Source of the DNA: Dehalococcoidales bacterium
GTDB lineage: Bacteria > Chloroflexota > Dehalococcoidia > Dehalococcoidales > UBA5760
Reading direction: 5' to 3'
Length of the DNA stretch: 5,573 bases
NCBI GenBank assembly: GCA_016931015.1
Contig: JAFGFP010000070.1
Coordinates: 1 to 5,573 of the forward strand
In this document: positions 1 to 5,127 of the stretch, one piece after another
How the letters are laid out: each line of letters starts with the position of its first letter
Position numbering within the stretch: position 1 is the first letter of the stretch
Translations under genes and position numbers: made by a program
Notes under the pieces: generated by a model
Seen by the model: the letters and a program-made list of their open reading frames with translations, nothing else
What the model was told of the DNA's origin: nothing
The model's database searches: none

Positions 1-300
1 GGGAATGACGAAGTATTCCTCGATATTCCCCGCGACCAGGGCTTGGGTGGCTGATTCCGCGCTATCATACGGTATCAGGGTTATATTATCCTGGGTGGTG
101 AACTGGTCGAACCCCCCGGCTTCATCGACATAGCCGATTTTAGTCACCTCTTCCGGGGGCTTGGCGATTCCCGATACCATGTGATAGACCCCGATACCCA
201 GGAGAATCAGCAATGGCGGGATAACGGTCAGGACAATAAAGCCCCGCCTCTTTACCGTGTTTCGGAACTCATGCCGGAACACCAGGAGCATCTTATTCAT
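1..300 (-). CDS. ABC-2 type transporter permease (NatB-like), 5' part only
   Basis: This is the first 100 codons of a membrane permease whose 3' end lies beyond the left edge of the window. It begins MNKMLLVFRHEFRNTVKRRG, a basic cytoplasmic lead typical of ABC-2/NatB permeases. A hydrophobic segment follows at about residues 20-43 (TM1), then a hydrophilic stretch from about residue 47 that would be the start of the large external domain found in NatB-like subunits. The ATG lies inside the end of the upstream ATPase gene: the eight bases ATGAATAA contain both this start and that stop, so translation is probably coupled and the two proteins form one transporter. There is no strong separate SD. 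The substrate cannot be told; the family includes Na+ export and drug or peptide export. The family call rests on TM1 layout and the ATPase partner. Confidence 0.85.
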   Translation of the reverse strand, partial: MNKMLLVFRHEFRNTVKRRGFIVLTVIPPLLILLGIGVYHMVSGIAKPPEEVTKIGYVDEAGGFDQFTTQDNITLIPYDSAESATQALVAGNIEEYFVIP

Positions 301-1189
301 GGTTCTTCCCCGCGACCTTGAGGAATATTTCGTTCAGCGAAGGGGTGGCTACCTCGAATCGGTTAACCACCACGCCGGCGCTCACCAGTCGTTCCAAGAC
401 TTGCTTGGGGGTGGTATTTCCGTCGAGGATGAGCTCAAGGTAGCCTTTACGGGTGCGTTTTTCGCTAACCCCCGGTATCTCCCCCAAGTCACCTTCCGTA
501 TCGACGATAACCGAGTTACTTCGATACCTCGACTTGACTTCTGCTAGATTTCCATGAAGGACCGAGCGCCCGTTATCTATCATCAGTATCCGGTCGCAGA
601 GTTCCTCCACCTGATTCATCTGGTGGATACTGAGAATTACGGCTTTGCCCTGGTTTTTCAGGTCGAGGAACATCCTTTTCAGTAGCTCGGTATTGACTGG
701 GTCCAGACCGCTGAAGGGTTCGTCGAGCATCACCAGTTCCGGGTCGTGGATGATGGTCACGATGAACTGGACGATCTGGCCCATGCCCCGGCTCAGCTCC
801 TCAATCTTCTTCCCTTTATGAGGCAACATGCCCACCTGGTCGAGCAGCTCACTAGCCTTGGCCTCGGCGGCATACCGGTCCATACCCTTGACCGAGGCCA
901 GGTAAACGATGGAGTCCATCACGGTCAGATTATTGTAGAGGCCTCTTTCCTCAGGCAGGTAGCCGAGCTTATTCTTGCTGGCCTCGGTCAGCTTCTCGCC
1001 GAGAATGGTCACCTCGCCCTTATCCGGCTTGATTATGTCCATCATCATCCTGATGGTGGTGGTCTTACCGGCACCGTTAGGCCCGATTAGACCGAATATC
1101 TCACCTCGGGCGACGGAGAAAGACAGGTCGCTCACCGCGACCTTATCCGCGTAGGACTTGACGACATGACTGACTTCAACTGCAAGCAT
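293..1189 (-). CDS. ABC transporter ATP-binding protein, NatA-type
   Basis: This 298-aa cytoplasmic ATPase would power the adjacent ABC-2 permease. Walker A is GPNGAGKTT (residues 36-44). The Q-loop region reads GYLPEERGLY (76-85), as in NatA-like ATPases where Gln is not retained. The signature is LSRGMGQ (132-138), Walker B is LVMLDEP (152-158) with Glu157, the D-loop is SGLDP (160-164), and the switch His is His189 in ILSIHQ. Residues from about 215 to 296 form the C-terminal DUF4162-type extension, ending in a TPSLNEIFL motif. All catalytic elements are present, so the protein should be active. The start is ATG at 1189 with AAAGAG at 1195-1200 as a modest SD. A promoter lies at 1210-1239. 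The gene overlaps the permease start by 8 nt, so they form an operon. Substrate is unknown. Confidence 0.95.
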   Translation of the reverse strand: MLAVEVSHVVKSYADKVAVSDLSFSVARGEIFGLIGPNGAGKTTTIRMMMDIIKPDKGEVTILGEKLTEASKNKLGYLPEERGLYNNLTVMDSIVYLASVKGMDRYAAEAKASELLDQVGMLPHKGKKIEELSRGMGQIVQFIVTIIHDPELVMLDEPFSGLDPVNTELLKRMFLDLKNQGKAVILSIHQMNQVEELCDRILMIDNGRSVLHGNLAEVKSRYRSNSVIVDTEGDLGEIPGVSEKRTRKGYLELILDGNTTPKQVLERLVSAGVVVNRFEVATPSLNEIFLKVAGKNHE

Positions 1190-1209
1190 AGCGGCTCTTT
1201 CGGGTTTGT

Positions 1210-1239
1210 ATCATAGCACGGCCGTTATCGGTAGTGCAA
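1210..1239 (-). promoter_or_regulatory. Sigma70-type promoter for the ABC transporter operon
   Basis: On the minus strand TTGCAC (1239-1234) is followed by an 18-nt spacer and TATGAT (1215-1210). Transcription would begin near 1203, leaving a short leader of about 14 nt that holds the AAAGAG ribosome site. The -10 matches consensus at five of six positions and the -35 at three. Confidence 0.5.
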
Positions 1240-1248
1240 TTCGCTACC
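1230..1248. promoter_or_regulatory. Inverted repeat over the -35 box, possible operator
   Basis: GGTAGTG (1230-1236) and CGCTACC (1242-1248) form a 7-bp inverted repeat with one mismatch around a 5-bp centre. The repeat covers the -35 box of the ABC operon promoter, a usual location for a repressor site. No regulator gene is in the window, so the role is inferred from position only. Confidence 0.3.
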
Positions 1249-1296
1249 ATACGGCGCGAAGTAGCCAATCGTTACTTCTTGTGACTGGTAATTTAC

Positions 1297-1326
1297 TTAC
1301 ATCGTCCCCTTTTTAAGGAGTAGAAT
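1297..1326 (+). promoter_or_regulatory. Weak promoter candidate for the acetyltransferase
   Basis: A TAGAAT hexamer (1321-1326) is one base from the -10 consensus, with a poor TTACAT (1297-1302) 18 nt upstream. An AAGGAG at 1315-1320 sits 9 nt before a GTG that opens only a three-codon ORF (GTG AGA ATC TAA), so that ribosome site does not serve the main gene. Nothing better was seen in the divergent region. Confidence 0.2.
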
Positions 1327-1383
1327 TTGGTGAGAATCTAAGGTATCATCGTAAAAGTGTCGGGTAGGATAGGGCAGGAGTCC

Positions 1384-2403
1384 ATGTTGGAAGCTACGGA
1401 TAATTTCACAGGGCGCGCCAAAAGGTGGCTTGCGAAGCTCGGAAATACCCTGGTCGTGGTCTCGCCGGTAGAGAATAGAGTAAAGTCCCTCGACCTTCTG
1501 CGTGGGCTTGCTATAGTCCTCATGATTATCGTAAATGCGCTCGCCGCCTATGAGGCGACACCATCCTGGCTTGGGCATACCCCGGGCGTGGGATACACTA
1601 TCGCCGACGTAGTGGCCCCGATGTTTCTCTTTTCCATCGGCATTTCCTACGAGCTTTCTTTCAGCAGGCGTCTTGCCTCACAGGGTAAACGTCAGACGAT
1701 AAGGCATTTCATGATTCGCTATCTCATCCTCTTTTGTTTCGGGTTCTTCGGTGAGCTACTGGTTCTAAAACGGGTAAGCTGGGACGTGCTATCCGTGATT
1801 GGTACGGTGGGCATCTACTCCCTTCCTTTCATGTTCCTGAGGCCGAGGCTCCGGCTCGCGGTTGCCTTAATCCCCTTCGTGGCCTACCAGCTCGCCCTGT
1901 CTCTGGGAGCAAGGACACCGCTTATAGACATGGGTATGGGACATCCCGTATCCACCCCTGCCTGGGGTTTTATCGTCATCAGTGCTTCAGTGCTCGGGAA
2001 CCAGCTACAACGAAAAGACTTTAGGCACATGTCGGGCGTTCTTGGCCGGTGGGGTGCGGCGCTTACCCTGGCCGGAATCCTGCTCACCCTGGCTATCCCG
2101 TGGAATAAGCACATAGTTTCGGCTTCCTACATAGTCTTTAGCAGCGGGCTCGCGGCGCTTGCCATGCTTGTTTTTCATCTGTTTAGCGACGTTTTGAAAC
2201 TCAGACTGCCTCTTCTCGGCGCAGTCGGCCGCAACGCGCTGGCGCTCTACATATTGAGCAGCCTTCTGGTACTGGGCCTTAACGCCGTTCTCCCGTTCGC
2301 AGCCCCGCTGTCTTCGGTGGTGGCGGGTTTAGGGGTGGTTCTGGCTCTCTCCGTCCTTACAGGGGTGATGCTGGACCGGAGGAGGCTCTACATTAGACTG
2401 TAG
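1384..2403 (+). CDS. Membrane acetyltransferase, HGSNAT/DUF5009-like (COG4299 type)
   Basis: This is a multi-pass inner-membrane protein of 339 aa from the chosen start. After a short cytoplasmic lead comes the family opening VKSLDLLRGLAIVLMIIVN, then WLGHTPGVGYTIADVVAPMFLF. The latter lines up with the KHxSWNGLTVADLVFPWFVF region of human HGSNAT, in which the His is the acetyl-accepting residue; here it is His65. A late IPWNKHIVSASYIVFSSGLA segment and GRNALALYILSSLL near the C terminus also fit the family. About nine or ten hydrophobic segments can be counted. Known relatives move acetyl groups from cytosolic acetyl-CoA to amino sugars across the membrane; the substrate here is unknown. The ATG at 1384 has AGGAG at 1376-1380 but only 3 nt of spacing. 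GTG at 1357 extends the ORF by nine codons without an SD, and TTG at 1387 has better spacing, so the start is uncertain within a few codons. The gene appears monocistronic and divergent from the ABC operon. Confidence 0.82.
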   Translation: MLEATDNFTGRAKRWLAKLGNTLVVVSPVENRVKSLDLLRGLAIVLMIIVNALAAYEATPSWLGHTPGVGYTIADVVAPMFLFSIGISYELSFSRRLASQGKRQTIRHFMIRYLILFCFGFFGELLVLKRVSWDVLSVIGTVGIYSLPFMFLRPRLRLAVALIPFVAYQLALSLGARTPLIDMGMGHPVSTPAWGFIVISASVLGNQLQRKDFRHMSGVLGRWGAALTLAGILLTLAIPWNKHIVSASYIVFSSGLAALAMLVFHLFSDVLKLRLPLLGAVGRNALALYILSSLLVLGLNAVLPFAAPLSSVVAGLGVVLALSVLTGVMLDRRRLYIRL

Positions 2404-2406
2404 GCC

Positions 2407-2424
2407 CGGCGAGTCGTCGTTTCT
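2407..2424 (+). terminator. Weak terminator-like hairpin after the acetyltransferase
   Basis: CGGCG (2407-2411) can pair with CGTCG (2415-2419), including one G-U pair, across a 3-nt loop, and TTTCT follows. It lies 4 nt after the stop codon. The stem is only 5 bp and the T run is short, so this is tentative. Confidence 0.25.
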
Positions 2425-2458
2425 CCCCTCGCACCAGGCTGGTGGCTCTAATGGGTCA

Positions 2459-2487
2459 TTGACGGTAAGCACCCGGCTGCCTATGAT
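2459..2487 (+). promoter_or_regulatory. Sigma70-type promoter upstream of the 46-aa small gene
   Basis: TTGACG (2459-2464), a 17-bp spacer and TATGAT (2482-2487) each match consensus at five of six positions. Transcription would start near 2494. No long gene follows on the plus strand, so the promoter most likely serves the small ORFs at 2507 and 2623, giving the latter a leader of about 130 nt. Confidence 0.6.
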
Positions 2488-2506
2488 TAAAGATAGGGGG
2501 GCGGCT

Positions 2507-2548
2507 ATGCGGAGCTATACCTTGCTTGAAGCCAAGTTGCCCGATTGA
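2507..2548 (+). CDS. Possible 13-codon leader peptide
   Basis: A short ORF encoding MRSYTLLEAKLPD begins 5 nt after a run of six G (2496-2501) that could serve as an SD, and just downstream of the promoter at 2459-2487. It ends at TGA (2546-2548), about 75 nt before the small gene at 2623. There is no run of a single amino acid to suggest classical attenuation. A similar sequence, GGGAGGCGGCTACGGGG, recurs at about 2565-2581 but lacks a start codon. It could be a leader peptide or chance. Confidence 0.25.
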   Translation: MRSYTLLEAKLPD

Positions 2549-2622
2549 GAACGATATAACTAACGGGAGGCGGCTACGGGGCTGGTTGTATCCTGCGGCT
2601 TAGGCCTCCAAGGGGGATTATG

Positions 2623-2763
2623 ATGGGTGTGGTGGTGCTTAGTTATCTAAGGAATATCTGGTTCCGTCTCCGGTGGCGTGTCATGTCGGATAGAGACCGG
2701 TATGCTTATCTCTGGAACCGGACGAAAAGCATTTACTGGTGTGAGGCCCCTTCTTTCCGGTAG
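2623..2763 (+). CDS. Small basic aromatic-rich protein, 46 aa, function unknown
   Basis: The product starts MGVVVLSYLRNIWFRLRWRV and continues with MSDRDRYAYLWNRTKSIYW before ending CEAPSFR. It has a hydrophobic, basic N-terminal third (residues 1-20) that could lie on the membrane surface, then a charged aromatic segment (21-39) and two late Cys/Pro-containing turns. AGGGGG at 2611-2616 is 6 nt before this ATG; a second ATG at 2620 would be too close. The stop TAG is also the first part of a terminator-like hairpin (2762-2787) followed by TTTACTTT, and a good promoter stands at 2459-2487. This complete signal set around one short frame is the main argument that it is real. I do not recognise the family. 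The overlapping 62-codon frame at 2678-2866 has no SD. Confidence 0.55.
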   Translation: MGVVVLSYLRNIWFRLRWRVMSDRDRYAYLWNRTKSIYWCEAPSFR

Positions 2764-2794
2764 CGCCTGGACTTTAGGGAAGGCGCTTTACTTT
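2762..2794 (+). terminator. Terminator-like hairpin at the stop codon of the 46-aa gene
   Basis: AGCGCC (2762-2767) pairs perfectly with GGCGCT (2782-2787) across a 14-nt loop, and TTTACTTT follows. The first arm begins within the TAG stop codon. The loop is longer and the T tract less pure than in a canonical intrinsic terminator. On the minus strand no T run follows the hairpin, so it points to the plus strand. Confidence 0.4.
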
Positions 2795-2858
2795 CCACTC
2801 CCTATTCCGGGGGGTGCGCTAAACCGTATCCCCCGCTTTCGGGTGTTATATAGAGTCC

Positions 2859-2975
2859 TCATATAAAGAAGAAGATGTAGAAGGCGTAGAAACCGTAGAA
2901 AGCGTAGAACCTCCGCTTACGCAGGCCGAGCAGGCCCAAGAAACCGAGATAACCCAGATAGCCCAGCTGTCTCAC
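2859..2975 (-). CDS. 38-aa hydrophobic repeat protein (LGY/LGF and FYA/FYG repeats)
   Basis: Read on the minus strand from GTG at 2975, this frame gives two hydrophobic halves. The first is MRQLGYLGYLGFLGLLGL, tandem LG(Y/F/L) triplets. It is followed by RKRR and then FYAFYGFYAFYIFFFI, tandem FY(A/G) triplets, before TGA. AGGGAG lies 7 nt before the GTG, a well-spaced SD, and an in-frame stop a short way upstream excludes a long N-terminal extension. The start is 44 nt after the transaldolase stop on the same strand, so the two may be co-transcribed. The shape suggests a very small membrane peptide with a positively charged turn. I recall short LGFLGF-type membrane proteins from Firmicutes and archaea, but could not verify homology. 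The Gly/aromatic repetition makes chance unlikely, given the SD. Function is unknown. Confidence 0.6.
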   Translation of the reverse strand: MRQLGYLGYLGFLGLLGLRKRRFYAFYGFYAFYIFFFI

Positions 2976-2981
2976 CGAGAG
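2865..2981. repeat. Degenerate 9-bp tandem periodicity
   Basis: On the plus strand the units GATGTAGAA, GGCGTAGAA, ACCGTAGAA and AGCGTAGAA (2874-2909) are followed, in the same 9-bp register, by ACGCAGGCC, GAGCAGGCC, CAAGAAACC, GAGATAACC and CAGATAGCC (2919-2963). The period equals three codons and coincides with the tripeptide repeats of the minus-strand 38-aa ORF. It is therefore best explained as coding repetition and not as a CRISPR or a regulatory iteron. Confidence 0.75.
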
Positions 2982-3019
2982 TCTCCCTAAATAGTTCGAT
3001 GGATATTATTATCTGCTGG

Positions 3020-4126
3020 CTATGCCCTTCCCGCCACCCAGGCCTTGCGTCTCTCTTCCAGGGTGCCGAGCAACTGGTCGAAGGAATCGATAAAGGCTTT
3101 GACGCCGTCCTGCTGCAGGCGCTCCGTAATCAGTTCCAGGTCAACCCCCACCCTCTCCAGGTTAGCCAGTATCTCCTCGGCCTGACCGAGCTCCGCGTCC
3201 ACCGTCCGCCGCGCCTGTCCGTGGTCGCGGAAGGCGCTAATCGTCTCCGGGGGCAGGGTGTTCACCGTATCCGGCCCGATTAAGCCGTCCACGTACATGA
3301 CGTCGGAGTAGGCCCGGTTCTTGGTGCTGGTGCTTCCCCAGAGGACGCGCTGGACACGGGCCCCGCGCTCGCGTCCCGGGGCGAAATCCTCGCCGAGAAA
3401 GACCTCGCGGAAGCGCCGATAGACGAGCTTCGAGTTAGCGATGGCTGCCTTGCCCTGGAGCGCCAGCGCCTCGGCGGTGCCGAGCTTCTCTAGCTCTTTA
3501 TCCGTGTAGGTGTCCACCCGGCTCACGAAAAAGGAAGCGACCGAGGCCACCCGCTCCGGGTGCGGGCTGCGGGCGATACCCCGGATATAGGCGTGGGCCA
3601 CCGCCTCGTAGTGCTTCAGGGAGAACATCAGGGTTACGTTAACGTTGATGCCCTCGCTAGTCAGGGTCTCGACGGCCGGAATGCCCGGTGGGGTAGCCGG
3701 CACCTTTATCATCAAATTGGGCCGGTCGACGAGACGCCACAGACGCCGGGCCTCGGCGATGGTGGTCTCCGTATCGTAGGCGAGATTGGGGGAGACCTCC
3801 AGGCTGACGAAGCCGTCCGTAGCCTTATTTGCCTCGTAGACCGGGCGCAGGATGTCGGCGGCCATCTGAATGTCCGCGATGGCCAGGTGCTCGTAGATAG
3901 CCTCGACAGTGGCATCCGGATTTGCCTTGAGAAAGGCCTCCAGAGCCTCTTGGTAGTCGTCGCTCCGGGCGATAGCCTTCTGGAAGATGGAGGGGTTACT
4001 GGTTATGCCGCTGATGCCCTGGCGCACCATTTGCTTAAGCTCTCCGCTGGTGATGAGGTTTCTGCGGATAAAGTCGAGCCATATCGCTTGACCCAGCCGC
4101 CTGGCTTCCTGAACGGGGTCCGTCAT
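3020..4126 (-). CDS. tal: Transaldolase
   Basis: Transaldolase moves a dihydroxyacetone unit between sugar phosphates in the non-oxidative pentose phosphate pathway, in the cytosol. The motifs run in order: GISGITSNPSIFQKAI (residues 38-52); SLEVSPNLAYDT (108-119) with the acidic substrate-side residues; LMIKVPATPPG (138-148), in which Lys141 is the Schiff-base lysine; GINVNVTLMFS (159-169); QRVLWGSTSTKN (259-270); and YVDGLIGPDTVNTLP (278-292). The product is 368 aa, the usual size of the longer bacterial Tal form. The open frame extends to 4186, but the ATG at 4126 has AAGGAGG (4139-4133) six nucleotides upstream, and the extra 20 residues (MVIEQRPERKSEAALPRRHE) do not look like family sequence. 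A strong promoter lies at 4271-4299. The small 2859-2975 gene follows on the same strand. Function is secure; the start is well supported. Confidence 0.96.
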   Translation of the reverse strand: MTDPVQEARRLGQAIWLDFIRRNLITSGELKQMVRQGISGITSNPSIFQKAIARSDDYQEALEAFLKANPDATVEAIYEHLAIADIQMAADILRPVYEANKATDGFVSLEVSPNLAYDTETTIAEARRLWRLVDRPNLMIKVPATPPGIPAVETLTSEGINVNVTLMFSLKHYEAVAHAYIRGIARSPHPERVASVASFFVSRVDTYTDKELEKLGTAEALALQGKAAIANSKLVYRRFREVFLGEDFAPGRERGARVQRVLWGSTSTKNRAYSDVMYVDGLIGPDTVNTLPPETISAFRDHGQARRTVDAELGQAEEILANLERVGVDLELITERLQQDGVKAFIDSFDQLLGTLEERRKAWVAGRA

Positions 4127-4127
4127 C

Positions 4128-4259
4128 TCATGCCTCCTTGGTAGTGCTGCCTCGCTTTTTCTCTCCGGCCGCTGCTCTATTACCACCGCCCACCCGTGGC
4201 TGATAGATGTTGGGTATCGTTAGGTCAGCGGTGTAGATAGTAAGCTCCGGTTCCGGCAT
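4128..4259 (-). CDS. Possible 43-aa upstream ORF in the transaldolase leader
   Basis: A frame different from tal runs from ATG at 4259 to TGA at 4128-4130, ending 1 nt before the tal start codon. It begins MPEPELTIYTADLTIPNIYQ and ends in a basic, Gly/Ala/Lys-rich tail. The tal SD lies inside its last codons, so its translation would bring ribosomes to the tal start. The promoter at 4271-4299 predicts transcription from about 4264, only some 5 nt before this ATG, so translation would be nearly leaderless; no SD is possible. It could be a regulatory uORF, a small protein, or a chance open frame in a 138-nt leader. No family was recognised. Confidence 0.35.
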   Translation of the reverse strand: MPEPELTIYTADLTIPNIYQPRVGGGNRAAAGEKKRGSTTKEA

Positions 4260-4270
4260 TTGTCATATCT

Positions 4271-4299
4271 CTTATACTATGCCTCGGCGCGCCTGTCAA
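4271..4299 (-). promoter_or_regulatory. Strong sigma70-type promoter for tal
   Basis: On the minus strand a perfect TTGACA (4299-4294) is followed by a 17-bp spacer and TATAAG (4276-4271). Transcription would start near 4264. This is the best promoter in the window and fits a housekeeping gene expressed at high level. Confidence 0.75.
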
Positions 4300-4360
4300 T
4301 ACGGGATTTCGCCCAGTGCCCTCGGTAAAATTCGGAAAATGTGAGCAAAATCTGAGAAAC

Positions 4361-4396
4361 CTTAACCACATCTTAATATTCCAGTGTTAACATAAT
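4361..4396 (+). promoter_or_regulatory. TTAA-rich direct repeats and -10 box upstream of the zinc-ribbon unit
   Basis: TTAACC (4362-4367), TTAATA (4373-4378) and TTAACA (4387-4392) occur in the same orientation; the first two are 11 bp apart, start to start. Such TT(A/T)ACA half-sites with 11-bp phasing resemble the PhoP box of Gram-positive phosphate regulation. CATAAT (4391-4396) can serve as a -10, but there is no good -35 at the right distance, which would fit activator dependence. The regulator identity is inferred from pattern only. Confidence 0.3.
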
Positions 4397-4423
4397 AGAT
4401 GAGAAGAGGGCAGAAGGGTCGTG

Positions 4424-4454
4424 GTAACTGCGTTACAGGCATACTGGGTAACCC
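4424..4454. repeat. Short palindromes in the 5' leader of the 43-aa gene
   Basis: GTAAC/GTTAC (4424-4436, 3-bp centre) and GGGTAACCC (4446-4454) lie back to back just before the possible upstream ATG at 4455. They share the GTAAC core. They could be operator half-sites or chance; no hairpin of useful stability results. Confidence 0.25.
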
Positions 4455-4490
4455 ATGCAGAGACGGATTAATAAGCGGTGGTGGCTACCG

Positions 4491-4622
4491 ATGAAGATAA
4501 AGAAAATACTAAGATATATTTGCTGTCCCGCCTACCGGCGTTCCTGCCAGGTGGCCAGGTATCTGCGTCGGGGATATAACACACAGCAGGCCCTGGCTAA
4601 GGTGGGAGTGATAGAAGCATGA
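4491..4622 (+). CDS. Small basic Cys-containing protein, 43 aa, function unknown
   Basis: The product opens MKIKKILRYICCPAYRRSCQ and continues with VARYLRRGYNTQQALAKVGV before ending IEA. It is basic, with Cys at 11, 12 and 19. The second half could form two helices around a Gly-Tyr-Asn turn. Its TGA overlaps the next ATG as ATGA (4619-4622), the classic sign of coupled translation, which supports both frames. GGTGG at about 4479-4483 is the nearest ribosome site and is weak. An alternative ATG at 4455 would add 12 residues (MQRRINKRWWLP). I do not recognise the family. The frame was called mainly from the overlap and protein-like composition. Confidence 0.5.
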   Translation: MKIKKILRYICCPAYRRSCQVARYLRRGYNTQQALAKVGVIEA

Positions 4623-4867
4623 GTCAGGAGACACTGCCCCGTTGCGACGAAGCGATCGTTAAGTGCCTGGAGGGAAGACGGCGAAGGCGGCAGAAGCTGG
4701 CCTCGCCGGAGCCGGAACCGGCGACCGCGCCTCCGTCCGTCTGCACCAAGCCCGGCTGCGGCGGCACGGTGTTTATCCCTCACGAAGACGGCTGGCAGTG
4801 CTTTAACTGCATGAAAATCATCTACCGGCGCCAGCACTCGCCTGTTTTTGACCGGGATAACCGCTAA
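4619..4867 (+). CDS. Small zinc-ribbon protein
   Basis: This 82-aa protein has an Arg-rich run at residues 20-24, a Pro/Glu/Ala-rich linker (28-40) and a C-terminal zinc ribbon. The ribbon has Cys42 and Cys47 (CTKPGC), then Cys61 and Cys64 (CFNC), about the spacing of a four-Cys zinc knuckle pair. Two further Cys (9 and 16) lie near the N terminus. The ribbon would be expected to bind one Zn2+; a nucleic-acid or protein-contact role is inference. The start overlaps the 43-aa gene upstream as ATGA, so the two are probably co-translated. The antisense frame at 4532-4960 has no comparable motif. Precise function is unknown. Confidence 0.75.
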   Translation: MSQETLPRCDEAIVKCLEGRRRRRQKLASPEPEPATAPPSVCTKPGCGGTVFIPHEDGWQCFNCMKIIYRRQHSPVFDRDNR

Positions 4868-4934
4868 TCGCAGGGTCGCCCCGAGAGTCTCTTCTCTGAT
4901 ATTTCGTCTACTTCTTGGTAGTCTGTATAGCCCT

Positions 4935-5127
4935 TTATAGCGCGTATTGCAGGACTGCAATCTCGGTTACTTCGGGTAGCCTATCCCTGGTGAACTCCGC
5001 CTCGCTCGAGTTTAGCCTTCGCACGCTCTGCTTACCATTGAGGAACTCGTCCAGGTAGGCATAGGGTGAAGAAACTCAGGGGTCACGAAGTGCATCGGTA
5101 TCACTGCTTTAGGTCTTAGAGATTGGA
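4935..5127 (-). pseudogene. C-terminal remnant of an UlaG-like metallo-beta-lactamase-fold hydrolase, frameshifted
   Basis: Reading the minus strand from the tRNA-Ile 3' end gives IQSLRPKAVIPMHFVTPEF in one frame. This resembles the late KPKVVIPMHY motif, with its metal-site His, of COG2220/UlaG-like MBL-fold hydrolases. The reading then moves, around 5065-5072, into another frame with PYAYLDEFLNG, and after a short linker SEAEFTRDRLPEVTEIAVLQ to a TAA at 4935-4937. The DEFL, the SE.E segment and the LPE.TEI.VL ending also fit the family C terminus. Restoring one missing base would join the two parts. Only about 60 of the usual 200-plus residues remain, and the N-terminal HxHxDH region is absent, its place taken by the tRNA gene. 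It is therefore a decayed fragment. The family match is by recalled motif, not by search. Confidence 0.65.

Noticed and set aside
257..547. A 96-codon plus-strand frame, and the 746-1090 plus-strand frame
   Set aside because: Both are antisense to the NatA-type ATPase, whose motifs fix the coding strand.
1297..1578. Minus-strand frames at 1297-1578 and 1338-1523
   Set aside because: They overlap the start of the acetyltransferase and its divergent promoter region, and they lack domains or a ribosome site.
2432..2444. CACCAG-G-CTGGTG palindrome
   Set aside because: It is a perfect 6-bp palindrome, but isolated; as a hairpin it is too small and has no T tract, and no promoter box overlaps it.
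2678..2866. A 62-codon plus-strand frame starting at GTG
   Set aside because: It has no SD, overlaps the better-signalled 46-aa gene in another frame, and runs through the terminator-like hairpin.
2874..2963. Possible CRISPR or iteron array from 9-bp repeats
   Set aside because: Units are only 9 bp, contiguous and degenerate, with no spacers. The period matches tripeptide repeats of a minus-strand ORF.
3560..4144. A 194-codon plus-strand open frame
   Set aside because: It is antisense to tal, which has unmistakable family motifs; its translation has no recognisable domain and no SD was seen.
4532..4960. A 142-codon minus-strand open frame
   Set aside because: It is antisense to the coupled pair 4491-4622/4619-4867, is Arg-rich as shadows of GC-rich genes often are, and overlaps the end of the MBL remnant in another frame.
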